Positions 11,042 to 21,860 of a DNA stretch of 64,000 bases are shown here, one piece after another. The translations under genes and the position numbers were made by a program. Where the stretch lies: assembly GCA_021613335.1 (NCBI GenBank), contig JAJTWR010000159.1, positions 3,221,001-3,285,000 on the forward strand, read 5' to 3'. The notes beneath the pieces were generated by a model. That model did not search any database. It saw only the letters and a list, made by a program, of their open reading frames with translations, and was not told the origin of the DNA. Numbering within the stretch: the stretch's first letter is position 1; each line of letters begins with the position of its first letter. The stretch is from Whitmania pigra. Its lineage: Eukaryota > Annelida > Clitellata > Hirudinida > Haemopidae.

Positions 11042-13116
11042 ATGGACGAAATTAATGTACCGGAAGGTTATGCGGTCGTTCGAAAGATTTGTCATGATAG
11101 GGAGGTGCGGCTTTGGAATTAAGTTTTTTTGCCATTTTGCATAAAGATCAACTCAAGTAATAAATTTATTTTTCAATTGTATTTAGTTCTTATCTGTGAT
11201 TTCAGGACATACTTTTGGTAAAGCGGCGAGCAGAAATCGATTTGCTGGTCCTGAAAAAGTTGACAAAAAACGAAGATGAGGTCCAAAACTGTCAAATACG
11301 AGATATTGCAAGAATATTTTCGAACAAGCCATCTTCTTTTGTCGTTCTTCTTTTAGATGTCTTTAGCTTGCAAGTAAAATATTTTAGAGTGAAATTACTG
11401 AGCTCTCTTGACATTACAAACTTCATGTAAAATAGAATGATGTTTACGTCATCATGGAGTTTCTGGAAGGGCCAAGTTTGAGAAAGCTCATCGTAGAAAA
11501 AGGTCCATTTACGGAGAAAACGGCAGTTTTTTATTCAGCCTGCATCTTAACAGCGCTGAAATACATTCACTCTATAAATATAGTTCACAGGTTTGTCCGT
11601 TACTACGTGAATTGCATGGATGAAATATAATAATGATTTCTCATTATAGCTCAAATGGTTTTATTTTTCTTATTTATGATTAGTTACCATTATAACACTA
11701 TGTTTAATAATAATAATATTCAAATATGGCAAATCATGCAGAGATGTGGTGAGTGGAAATGTTGTCACCGACAGAGAGGGTTATGCAAAACTTATGGATT
11801 TTGAATCCTCTAAAATTTACGAGAACATTTATCCTCATTTCTTCATTGACTACACTGGTTTGGGAGACATAACGAAAGACATGCTAATCGGGGAGGTGAA
11901 TTTTAAAATACAGTATTCATCACAGATGTAATATAATATTTTACATAATCAATATGCAACACTCATCACGAATTTAATCCAGTGGTGCATCGCTTAACGA
12001 ACTAGTTTCATACAACGAACGCCTCTCCCTGTCCTCAGGCGTTAAATAACGTCTTTCCTCAAAAATAAGAAATGTCTTGTACTAATTTTTGCTCCAAAAG
12101 AGGCGCTATGACTTTTCTTTCGGGAGGTGTCTTATATTTTTATTATACAACTTAACATAGAAATCAATTGGAAATTGTGTTCCACACAACGAACGCAAGG
12201 AATATTTTATATTTTGTAAAATTTAAAAATGTGCTTCATGCTCACAACCGTTATTACCATTGTTGTTACTAATTATTTATAAATAATTTGATGAAATGCA
12301 TATTTTAGGATATCCATTACAGGCACTTGAGCACGGTAAGGCAAAAGCTATCAAGTGTGTCCTATTACTTTCTGAGACTGGTTGGTTTTTAGAAATCATG
12401 CTGACTGCCTTATTAGTTTTTTATTTAACCTCATTTAATCGTTTTGACTAATTGCGTTAAATTTACGTTAGATCTAACTACTGTAGACCAATTCTAAAAG
12501 TACTTAAATAGTGAGTTTAATCATCGCGCGTGTGACCATTTCGGAAAGAACGCCTTATCGCTTTAAGAATTAATTCTAAGAATTATGATAGAATTAGATT
12601 ATTTTATTATATAATCTAAGATTTATGATATCATCTAATTCTAAATTAGATTATTTTATTATATAATCTAAGATTTATGATATCATCTAATTCTTCAACC
12701 AAAACTAATGAAACACGAAAACAATGAAGCTTCCCAAACTGCATGAAGCGTGCTGACTTCTTAATCATTTTATAAGTAAAACTTAAAATGTGCTTATTTT
12801 CCAGCTCAGCGTCATTGAAATGTGTTACGTCTCTTGGAACTGGAAGTTATGCCCTGATGATTTTTCTGGCCATGCATACTTCAGGGTAAGTTTTTTTGAT
12901 AATAATTATTGATTTTATTTACTAAAATATATTCTAAGAGAGGTTGAGCAACTTTACGAAACTTACTACATATAAATTACTATTAAGTTAGCTTATAATT
13001 ACGTCAAAGATTATAGACTGGTCAGACTTGGAAAATAGAAGAATAGAACCTCCGTGCTTTTGTCAGAGAAAAACTACAAGGAAATCGCAACCTGGAAGCA
13101 TGTTCCGAAAAAATAA
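11042..13116 (+). CDS. Degenerate cGMP-dependent-protein-kinase-like kinase
   Basis: Proposed exons 11042-11104, 11206-11373, 11436-11590, 11742-11895, 12805-12885 and 13039-13116 give 232 residues. The core reads VYVIMEFLEGPSLRKLI, then GPFTEKTAVFYSACILTAL, YIHSINIVHRD and REGYAKLMDF, matching subdomains V-VII of PKG, including the PKG hallmark GYAKL-x-DF. Changes from active kinases: HRDLKPEN is HRDVVSGN (catalytic Asp and Asn kept, Lys lost); DFG is DFE; no APE motif is visible; in this model the beta-3 lysine is absent (YAVVRK). The first four exons have consistent phase. The last two are weaker (0.4): a 0.9-kb intron with repeats separates them, and the final exon carries a stop overlapping AATAAA at 13112-13117. 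No cyclic-nucleotide domain was found. It may be a pseudokinase or a decaying gene copy. Confidence 0.6.
12250..12560 (+). repeat. Dispersed repeat, copy A
   Basis: About 300 bp alignable to 58094-58395: both start GTTATTACC, share ATATTTTAGGATAT then ATTACAGGC and CTTGAG, continue with GCTGACTG, and end with a GACCAT followed by CGAAAGAA-like block. It lies inside an intron of the PKG-like gene. No coding potential; the class is unknown. Confidence 0.7.
12591..12694. repeat. 52-bp tandem duplication
   Basis: Two adjacent copies, 12591-12642 and 12643-12694, differ at one base. Each contains an inverted repeat (TTAGATTATT ... ATAATCTAA), so the strand could fold. Confidence 0.9.
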
Positions 13117-13507
13117 ATAACACAGTTATCCGCTCGAACCAAGAACTTGACGCCAATATTCTAGACGTCCTCGTAATAAAATGCTACCATCATTTGTTTG
13201 TAATATTCACTTAAATTTGCCCATTGCCCAGCCTCATAGCATAAATTATTCTGACCCACCAACAAAACATGCATGAAACTGAGTACCGATGCATTATTCG
13301 AACGCATTTAATTCACCTAAAACTGCAAGAGGAAATTTCATGCAACACAACCCAAACATTCGAGCAACTCTCGAGGAATAAATATTCCCCTCCCTTTCAC
13401 TAAGCCACAATAACAGGTGATTGCATTCGTGGAAGATCGTGTTCATTATTACAAAAAAATCCGAGGATGTATTTGATTGAATTGCAACCAAAATTCTAAA
13501 CAATGTT

Positions 13508-15138
13508 TCAAGCAGTCCTGGCCCTAATGGCAGCTCTCTTTCCAGTGAGAGCCTGGAAACCGCTCTTGATGCTGGCAACCGAGCACCTGGAGCCGCACGT
13601 CTCGCACTGGAGGAAGTACAATCTCGTATCCTTCTGCAACATGGTCTCGGGTGACTTGCATGTGTGGCATGTCACGTACTCCCCTGGAAGAGAATGAAAT
13701 TCATTTAAATTTGATCCACATGAAATAGAAGAATCTGCATTCGGTACTCACTAATATATCTACGCAAGACGCTTTCTATTTGCTTTTGTTGAAATCGGCC
13801 CTTTATTATGAGCTGAGAATTTCCATCCAATGAACCACTGAAGCAGAAAGGTTACAATGAATAACCATCATCAAAATATAAGCCATTACAAACACACCTT
13901 GTTCCCAACTCTGACAGCAAGAAGGCAAGCAAGTGTTTGGGCTGCCTGTGAAGCCTGAAGGAAAAAATGCACGATTAAAAAATCACTTAACAGTTTAACT
14001 ATCTAAAGTGCACAATCTTTTTACATTTTGCAAATTTCTGCAAAGTTGCAGAATGATGTTTTCTTTGTGCCTACTCTCATGACTTGGGGAGGCTTCATGA
14101 CAAACTTCTTCTTCTCTCCTGCAACCATGTCAGGATTCTTCTCCCTCATGATTTCGAACACCCGGGACAAAAGCTGCAGTAAGAAAGAAAGTCACAAAAT
14201 GTACGCCAATGCAAACACTTACAAATAGTTCTGTTCGAACCAACCGTTTCGTAGGTGTAATCGCACTCCGACTGCAAGGTCACCTCTTGTTGTCCTCCAT
14301 CAACCTCTTCTACATTTGGTAATAGAGAAATATTAGCACACAATATATCTTGCCATCCCCTTTCAAACTCTCAATAATATCATGTTTGTTCACATTAGGT
14401 CACCTTTCTCAGTTGCAGATTCGGTCAAGGTCTTGTCCTTCTTCTTTTTCTTCTTCTTGACAGAGAAGTCAATGGTATCATCATCACCACCCATTTGTTG
14501 CTTTTCTTCAACCTCTGCTTCTGCTTCCTCATTTCCCTGCTCCTAATCAAAATGTTTTATGAAAATAAAGTTTATGGGTACCATGCATCAAAACACTTAC
14601 GGGGAGAACTGATGCAATTTCAGAAAGATCTAAAGGCTTTTTCTTCTTCTTTTTCTTTTTGTCCAAAGTCAAGTCTGTTCAAAACATTTGTATTATTCAA
14701 CATTGCACACTTTATGTATTTAATGATGCAAGCTAAGAATTCTCACGTCTATTACATATAATATAAATTTATGCTTAGTAATAACTTAGAAATGCCAAAA
14801 GAGCTTTCAAACCAATTCTACAATTAATAAATACAAAACAATACTTAAATAAATCACGAATTTCAGGATAGTAACCTAATAAATCTCCACCATCTGCATC
14901 AATTTCTTCAGAAGGTTTATCATTAGACGGTATTTCTGCTTGCACAGGAACATCCTCTAATGTTGCATCATTTTCATCCATCCCGAATGGCTTCTTCTTC
15001 TTCTTTTTTTTCGCCAAAGTCGGGTCAAAAACGTCCTAAATGCGCCAAAGTGTTAGAGAAAGAATTTACGCCGAATGTAATAAGGAGTTAATATCCTTTA
15101 CAGGCAGAGAAATTTGGATATACCTGTTCGTCAGTCAT
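13508..15138 (-). CDS. EIF2S2: Translation initiation factor eIF2 subunit beta
   Basis: Nine exons in order of translation: 15124-15138, 14876-15035, 14601-14674, 14404-14542, 14245-14309, 14025-14173, 13898-13954, 13752-13837, 13508-13683; 306 residues. eIF2-beta is part of the GTP-binding eIF2 complex that brings initiator Met-tRNA to the 40S subunit. The sequence begins MTDEQDVFDPT and carries the three lysine blocks of the N-terminal half (7-8 Lys each; they bind eIF5 and eIF2B in the family). The core reads [20 protein letters not shown], then RVGTKKTSF and [13 protein letters not shown]. The C-terminal zinc ribbon shows CHTC and CETC. Phases agree throughout. Two donors, GTTACT and GTTGGT, are unusual but forced by the reading frame. 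The start exon encodes only five residues. It runs divergently from MRPL28. Confidence 0.96.
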
Positions 15139-15540
15139 GTTTGTAATAGCTTGAAATATTTACTGAACTTAATCCGATCTCAGTATATTCGGTTGATAGC
15201 AAGGAAACAGGCACATAAGTTAAGATGCGTCAATGACTTAAAAATCGACCACTACGGAAAGATAAGAATATGGATGTACTTTTGTAAAATATTTTGTTAG
15301 TAACTTACATATATTTTTAAAAATACGATTTTTAATATTGCATATTATTAAAGTTAATCAAATGTAATTTAAAACTATGCAAATAATTAAAATAATGTTA
15401 CATATTTTAATTAATTAAAAAACAATTTTTGAAATTACTTGCAATAAGGACTATTACTCCGATATTCTTCAATGACTTTGTCCATGCTTTGCTTTACACT
15501 AGTCTAGTGCTTCTTGTTTTTCGTTTAGTATCGGTAGAAA
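15139..15540. promoter_or_regulatory. Shared spacer of the divergent EIF2S2 and MRPL28 genes
   Basis: 402 bp separate the two start codons. No TATA box stands at a useful distance from either, as is common for housekeeping bidirectional promoters. The claim of shared control is inference from spacing. Confidence 0.45.
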
Positions 15541-16377
15541 ATGGCTGCTGTCACCAAAGTTATGCAGGGATGTAATAAGCAGTTTATGACAAATATGCAA
15601 AAATTACATCGAGGTATTTGGCCCTGGACAAAAGGTTTAAAATCTCGTCTGCCACTGCATTATAAGATTCAATACACAGAAACATGGATGAAAACACCTG
15701 AGCCAGTGCACTATGTAAAAGAGACTCGTAAATTTGTTCCTGATGAGAATGGTTTGCCTGTCAGAGTGCAACAAATACCTATTGAACTTACCTTTCCTGT
15801 CGAAGCTGATCATGGTCTATGGGGAGGAGAAGGCTTCATTGCTGGTCTTAGGAAGAAACGTAACAAGATGTTCAAGCCTAGAGTGCCAAAGATTTGGATG
15901 CCTTATTTGACAAGAAGAGTTTTGTACAGCGAGATTCTCGATAAATACTTTGACGTAACAGTGACTTTGAGAACTCTAAATTTAATTGATGAATGTTTTG
16001 GTTTCGATAACTACATTCTGAAGACACATCAGATTGATTTGAAATCTAAACTTGGCATGACTCTAAAACGAGAAATGCTTATTGCTCTTGCAAAAAAGTC
16101 TTTTTATCCCAATGATCCTGAGTTGCATGCAGCTGTATATGAGAAGTACAAGAAATTTGAAATCCCATTGGAAGAAGCCGAATGGGTTGGCCTTTCATTG
16201 CAAGAAGCTGAACGAAAGCAGCATGAAATCGAGGAAGCTGAAAGGGCGGACACGCTGAAACCTCTCAAATGTTCTTTTGCCGACACACTCCTAGAGGACA
16301 TCAAGGCAATGGATCTAAATGAGGCTAAGAACAAAAAAGGTGTTTTTGAAATGATCAATCCGTTCAAAAAAAGTTAA
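15541..16377 (+). CDS. MRPL28: Mitochondrial large-subunit ribosomal protein bL28m
   Basis: A single open frame of 278 residues with no intron. It matches mitochondrial L28: PEPVHYVKETRKFVPDENGL near residue 60, then IPIELTFPVEADHGLWGGEG, YSEILDKYFDVTVTLRTLNL, IDECFGFDNYILKTHQIDL, KSKLGMTLKREML and EEAEWVGLSLQEAE. The protein is part of the mitochondrial 39S subunit. The N terminus (MAAVTKVMQGCNKQFMTNMQ) is basic and lacks acids, as expected for import. The C-terminal tail after residue 235 is poorly conserved. AATAAA is at 16416-16421. The lack of introns among intron-rich neighbours could mean ancestral loss or an old retrocopy; the frame is intact and the promoter is shared, so I regard it as the functional gene. 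Confidence 0.97.
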   Translation: MAAVTKVMQGCNKQFMTNMQKLHRGIWPWTKGLKSRLPLHYKIQYTETWMKTPEPVHYVKETRKFVPDENGLPVRVQQIPIELTFPVEADHGLWGGEGFIAGLRKKRNKMFKPRVPKIWMPYLTRRVLYSEILDKYFDVTVTLRTLNLIDECFGFDNYILKTHQIDLKSKLGMTLKREMLIALAKKSFYPNDPELHAAVYEKYKKFEIPLEEAEWVGLSLQEAERKQHEIEEAERADTLKPLKCSFADTLLEDIKAMDLNEAKNKKGVFEMINPFKKS

Positions 16378-16415
16378 CATTTCTATGGTATTTAAACTTT
16401 GAAGGATCATTTTTT

Positions 16416-16421
16416 AATAAA
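16416..16421 (+). terminator. Poly(A) signal of MRPL28
   Basis: AATAAA, 39 bp after the stop codon. Confidence 0.65.
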
Positions 16422-16616
16422 CTGTGAACAGTTATTTGACAGGCTGTTTTCATTTAATTGGATAGGATATCAATAACCAGTAATTACTTCAAACTTTTTC
16501 TCATGGTTTTAGAATTATTTTCTGATTGGTTGGCAGGGCTGTAATAATCAACTTTAGTTTTGGCCACTTCATTAGTAGCTGATTACTAAATTGTTTAACT
16601 TGGAAGCATTGTTATA

Positions 16617-16908
16617 ATGGTGAATGTACAACATGCATACTTAGTCGCAACAGATAATGTTTCACTGACCAATTCAATACAAATAAATTTAAATTTTGTT
16701 TTTGGTAATGATCTCCTGCTTTCGAGCATAATTTCTGGTCAGACTTCTCTTTGTGTTGTATCAGTGAGTAATTGTGGCCACTCGAAACTTCTATTTATTT
16801 GCCCGTTGTAAATTTCCAAACATTCAGACAACGTGGGAGGCCGTGCATGGAGAAGGTGAAGCCACCACCAACTTTAAATTGGTTGGCCGGGCACGTCAAA
16901 AATGTTGA
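16617..16908 (+). CDS. Unknown two-exon protein of 75 residues
   Basis: Exons 16617-16763 and 16828-16908, joined in phase 0 across a 64-bp intron (TCA|GTGAGTAA ... ATTCAG), encode 75 residues. It starts MVNVQHAYLVATDNV and ends FKLVGRARQKC. The second exon begins TTWEAVHGEGEATTN. There is no signal peptide or membrane segment. The mix of alternating hydrophobic residues suggests a small beta-rich fold. A poly(A) signal AATAAA follows at 17018-17023. I do not recognise the family. Support is the strong consensus donor, compact intron, immediate stop and poly(A) site; upstream coding exons cannot be excluded. Confidence 0.5.
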
Positions 16909-17268
16909 AATTAAATCATTCCAATTTTTATTGTTATTTAGTTCCAGTCAGTTTTCAAAATGTTTCAAAGATTTTCTTTATATGATGAAATCAATTTAAT
17001 AAGAGGTCAATCAATTTAATAAATCAAAGTTTTTGAAAAATGGATTGAAGCCAAGTATCTTTTAGAACACGATTGTACTTCTTTTTATGATTGTAAAGTT
17101 ATCAATTAGGTGATTGAACTGGAGTTCAAATGGCACAAGTTATTCTCAATAGAGGAGATATCTTCGTCTTCTCCTCCCTAGTTCAAGTTCAAGTTCAAGG
17201 TCATCCAAGTAGTCATAATAGAAAGGCCACTGAAAACAACATTGAAATTGTTTGGGTTAGGCAACAAG

Positions 17269-19015
17269 TTAGGAATTAGAGAACCCTTGAGAAGATCTCA
17301 AGATGTGGGTTTGTACCCTGTAGTAGGACTTCATCTTCTCCAGTAATTCTATCCTTTCCATGGATCTGTTCCTCCTGAGTGCTCTGTCAATTCTGGCTCT
17401 GATGAGGTCCATTTGGGTTGTGTAGTCGTCATGGTATCTGCCCAGTGATGAATGATGGTCAAGGTTGTTCACAAAGTCCTGACTTCCTGTCATTTAGGAA
17501 TACTAATTACGATTTAAGATTTCGTTTAGTCAAACAAAGATAATTGCTATTTGTTGAATGGGTCGAGCAAACCTTGGTCGTTGTTCGCATAACTGCTGTC
17601 GAAATGCTAGAAAATAAACGAAATTGATACTTGAAGGTAATTTATTCAATTTAACAGCAGTGAAGCCGTTCACAATCGAACTGACTTTTGTTGGACTGAG
17701 GCTTCGAGACCTCGTCAACAGTCTTCTGTCAGATCTTCTTTCTGAGGACCTCGGTCTTATTCTTGGGTACAGAGGAGATGGCTTCCTTGCCACCAAATCA
17801 TCTTCGACCTTTAAAGCATTTTGCATCTTTTCGTATGATAAATAAGTATAATGACAAATGGATAAGACAGCTAATGTGAAATGTAAACCTTTCTGACGAC
17901 GAACGGAGGTCTGTCTTGAAGTGACTTAGATGTGGAAGCATACAAATCATCACCTATGTAAACGGCATCGTCATTCGCATCATCAAATCTTGTTTTTGAC
18001 TTCAAAGCGGAGGATAGTGTGGATCGACCGTATGACTTGAGTGGGCTCGAAGATCTGCATTTGAATCGGTTTTAATTTTGCGTACATTATATTCAATGTT
18101 TTCTGATAATACCTTTGATTTCTCTTCCCTGTGCTCTAAAATTCAATAAAGAATGTAGTGATCGGAACATTTAAAATAAAAATATTTAACGATGCAAAAA
18201 TAAAAAAGTACGCTATTTGGCCAATATCCGTCTGTGTCATGGTTTACGGAAGAATTCCTCGCGTTCAGGTAACCAAGTGGATTGGAAAGAGATGAAGTTT
18301 CATGGATGACAGTTTTTGTTGAAAACTCCATTCTTGGACTGATGCCCTGAAACAGATAAGATTCAGCAAATACGACTTCAACTGATGAAGACTTGAGTTA
18401 TTACTGGAAAACTAAGACTCCTTTCCATCACAATTTCACGTCCATTAAGTCCATAAGAGAATGTAAAGTAAGGAGAAGGGTACAGGAATATCTTGGCATT
18501 TGATTCATACCAGGCTAACAGCCTGCCTTCAAGAAAGAGACTGGACAGCTGCAGAAGTTCAATTCGGATTGTTTCCTCTAAATTATTAAACAAACTTTAA
18601 GAGTATACAAATGGCTGAGCCCTTTTAATGTCAAGGTTACAAACCCAATAATTTCTCTGCTATTTGAGATGGTTCATAGGCTGAATAAAATACCTATTTA
18701 AAAAATTTAACCATTAGGAATGTTTTGTGGGGCTATGAAAAAGAGCATCCGTAAGTAAGCAGACTCACTTTATCAAACTTTAGTCTGTCGTGAAAAAGCA
18801 GAGGAAATACTGATCCAGCCATTCTGGTTTGTCGAACTTGTCCAAACAAACTTACAGAGACGAACACGTCGTCTCTCTTGGGCAGCCATGTTCCTGGGCT
18901 GGTCACCTGGTGAAATTAAAAAAAACGCAATCCAACTCGTTCCGATATTTGGCAATTCAACACAAACCGCTCTGATGTCAATCTCGACGAAACAGCGCAA
19001 GGATTTCGTGGCCAT
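17269..19015 (-). CDS. SPATA6: Spermatogenesis-associated protein 6 (SPATA6) homologue
   Basis: Ten exons in order of translation: 18968-19015, 18769-18906, 18645-18693, 18405-18577, 18212-18346, 18113-18135, 17889-18054, 17674-17826, 17573-17606, 17269-17486; 378 residues with consistent phases. The N-terminal domain reads LRCFVEIDIRAVTSPGTWLP, then KRDDVFVSVSLFGQ, VFPLLFHDRLKFDK, EETIRIELLQLS, ESNAKIFLYP and FPGISPRMEFSTKTV, the SPATA6 N-terminal (C2-like) signature. The C-terminal part is basic and serine-rich (RPRSSERRSDRRLLTRSRSL) and ends with a helical block, QMDLIRARIDRALRR. In mammals SPATA6 builds the sperm neck segment and links to myosin. The first intron is only 61 bp and can be read through in a wrong frame, which hides the true second exon. 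Confidence 0.9.
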
Positions 19016-20447
19016 CAGATATAATCACATGAAGTATCGGAAGACAAACAACATGGCAAATCTTATAGGCACCAGTCGAGGCGGTAACCATGGAGACACT
19101 CGGTGAGCTATGAGAAAATAATATTATATATAAACATAAATACTTTTTTATTTGCCGAATAAAGCAGTTTAATGTTTAGAATTTATCTAGACAGTTCAAA
19201 ATGATAAATAGTATGGCTAGATCGGGGAAAGAAACACCAAACATGCTTTAACGAAGACATTGAATATTAGAACTTTGAGAACATCTTTATTCGGTCGTGA
19301 AATAAAACTGTCACTGTCAAAGAACTGTTCACAATTGAAGCCCAGTTTCAAACCCAACACGTCCATCGACAAGATGGCTGACATATAGATTGTCCAATTG
19401 ACTCTGTGTGCGGCTTTGTTTTCAAGTCAACAAACCATTCCGTTTTAGTTTCAACTGCCACAGAAGAATCAGCCAACACCAGCGCATAATGACATTTCAA
19501 TTCGTAGCTGGCCTGTCCTCTGCTGAAAATGAGTTTATCGCTGCCTGTTCATCGGTCCTTTTAATTATTCTCGACGTATTGAATATGAAGAGTGGATTTC
19601 GATGTCAGGAGGATGATGTTTGGCTAATATATCGATAATTTTTTAGTAAACCAATAAAAGAGCTTCTAAGAAAATACTATTGAAGAGCTTGTTTAAATTT
19701 TCCTGAATGTTTGCAGTTACGCAAGTACAATCGAATCCCATCAACGGTTTTTGGAGTGATCTTAGTCTTTCATCTTGAGCGGAGTCGTCGAGATAACTTA
19801 ATTAAAAGTCGCCATCATCTTCCCAGAACACATGTTTCATCCGGATAATAAAACATTATCAGACATTTTTAAAAAGAACAAAAGCTATCTTGTCGAGGCT
19901 TCCGAAATATGTCCTGTCTCCTAATGACGAAACAATGGATATTTGTTCTTGAGCTTCAATCGGTCGCCTATAAACATCAGAGTGACACATTTGGCCTGTC
20001 TTCATGAGCATATTGACTACAAAATGTTCGAGATGGCTATCTAACAGACCACTGATTAATACAAATGCTCTTTCAGATAGCAAGCAGACGTTCTGATCGT
20101 GTGATCGAATGATGCCACGAAATAAAGAGAATCTATAATTTCAGATCAACATTGCTGTGAAAATTGCCAACAAAAATTACCAAAAGAAAGCTTTACACGT
20201 TAAAATGACTTCTAATTGTTTTAATCGCAAAATCATTTCAGCATGCAACTTGGATTTTAGTATTTAATTTTTACCTAATCCGATGCAATAAAAAACAAAC
20301 AAAATCGTGCGAGGGAATCTCACAGAAGAGCTTATCTGAGGAGAGACATAATTTCTATTAAGACTCGTCTGCTTAATTTGCCGCTCGATGAAGATAACAC
20401 ATTAGCAGCGCAAGATGATGCAGATAGCATCTTCTTCTGCCGAGACG

Positions 20448-20493
20448 TGACGTCGGAAACAAGATGACGTCATCAGGAGAACACGTGACGTGT
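20448..20493. promoter_or_regulatory. Cluster of CRE-like sites and an E-box upstream of TBX20
   Basis: Within 46 bp: TGACGTC at 20448-20454, the full palindrome ATGACGTCAT at 20464-20473, CACGTG at 20482-20487 and TGACGTGT at 20486-20493. These are CREB/ATF and bHLH recognition sequences. The cluster is 1.4 kb before TBX20; a regulatory role is inferred. Confidence 0.45.
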
Positions 20494-20610
20494 GACAAAA
20501 TTTAAGTGCGATAACATGCTGCATTCGTTACTAAGGATCTGAGGGTTGTGATTTTTTTGAAGGGTGACTTGATGTGATCTCAAGTGATTGGCCAATGACG
20601 ACTGCCTTAA

Positions 20611-20669
20611 TGAGATGATGATGATGATGCTGCTGCTGCTGATGATGATGATGATGCTGATGATGATGA
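20611..20669. repeat. Short GATGAT/GCT microsatellite
   Basis: GATGAT runs interrupted by GCTGCTGCT, about 55 bp. Confidence 0.8.
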
Positions 20670-21860
20670 TGTTGGTAGTGACCTTAGTAAAAATTACCTT
20701 TTTCGCAACAAGCTCGCCCAATTAATTTATTGAACGTTATTTGAAAAAAAAACAACAATTACGCTCGCATTTATTATAAATTTAACTTTTCGACAAAAAC
20801 TTGCAATTTTAAAAGTTGATTAAAGTATTGCTTAAAAAAAAAAATTTAAACTAAAAATAATTTTAAATCACGGATTGGTGGCTGAAGTTGTACGGACATT
20901 TCAATGCGTGGAATTGTGCTGATTTCTATCTGCTTCCATCTGCTCGTCGCACGCACGCACAACAGCACAAGTTTGCCAATCATGCAGATTCAAATCCCAG
21001 AAAGGCGGGATCTCAGCCTCGTGGTCATCCAATGAGAACTTGAGGACAGTTGGGTCCACTACCTCGTATTAAACTTGTTTTTTAATTTCCATGCCAATAA
21101 CATCGAGTTTTAAATTATCAATTTATTGGTGGAATTAAGAATTATTCAATTAATTTAATTATTGGTGCAATCTGTGGGTTAAATTGTTTTTATCTGACTG
21201 TTATTTAATTTTATGGCAATTCTTAGAAATCAGCAATTAAGTTGAAAAGTTTAATCACAATTTGTTCAAGAGTTAACATTTCATTACAGCAACACTTTAC
21301 TCAAATATTCATATAATAGTATTTTAAATGTTCAAACTGTCATCAAGAGAATGATTTGAATTAAATCAACGACATAAAAATACAAAAAACAAAAATAAAT
21401 TAAATTAAAATTTAATTTAAAGCAATTCTCGACCGGTTGAGTTAACCTTTTGAATGGTTCCACATTGAAGTTAACAAGTCAGCACAGCAAACCATGGAGC
21501 CAATGACGGTTTAAGACTCACAGCTCGAGATGGTTGAAGAGCGTTGAAACATGTGAACGTGGTCGGTGTTCCTTCATTCCATTGGATGGAAGAGTTGCTC
21601 GACAATACTTAAGGATCATTTCCTGGACGGTTTCAGACGTTCGCGTTGAAGTTCTTCATTTGATCATTCGATTTCCAGATAAACTACATTTGGCGAGACG
21701 TTTTGAGGTTTACTTTCTCAAATTGTAATATTATTATATTAAATTATATAATTACAAATTATTACAATAAATTAAACAATAAATTCCTTGGCCTTCGATT
21801 CGATGATTTGAGAGAAAGTTGTTGTTTTTTGAACCGAATCGAATTTCAATCTAAAGTTTG

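Larger units (their letters stand above)
19016..21860. other. Intergenic, no gene seen apart from a CRE cluster
   Basis: 2.8 kb between the divergent SPATA6 and TBX20 genes. It contains the CRE/E-box cluster at 20448-20493 and a short GAT/GCT array at 20611-20669. Short open frames here (for example 19859-20083 minus) show no family motif. Confidence 0.55.

Noticed and set aside
18773..19015. Single 80-residue minus-strand frame starting MATKSL
   Set aside because: Only its first 16 codons are coding. A 61-bp intron and a frame change give the conserved SPATA6 sequence; the remainder is read in the wrong frame.
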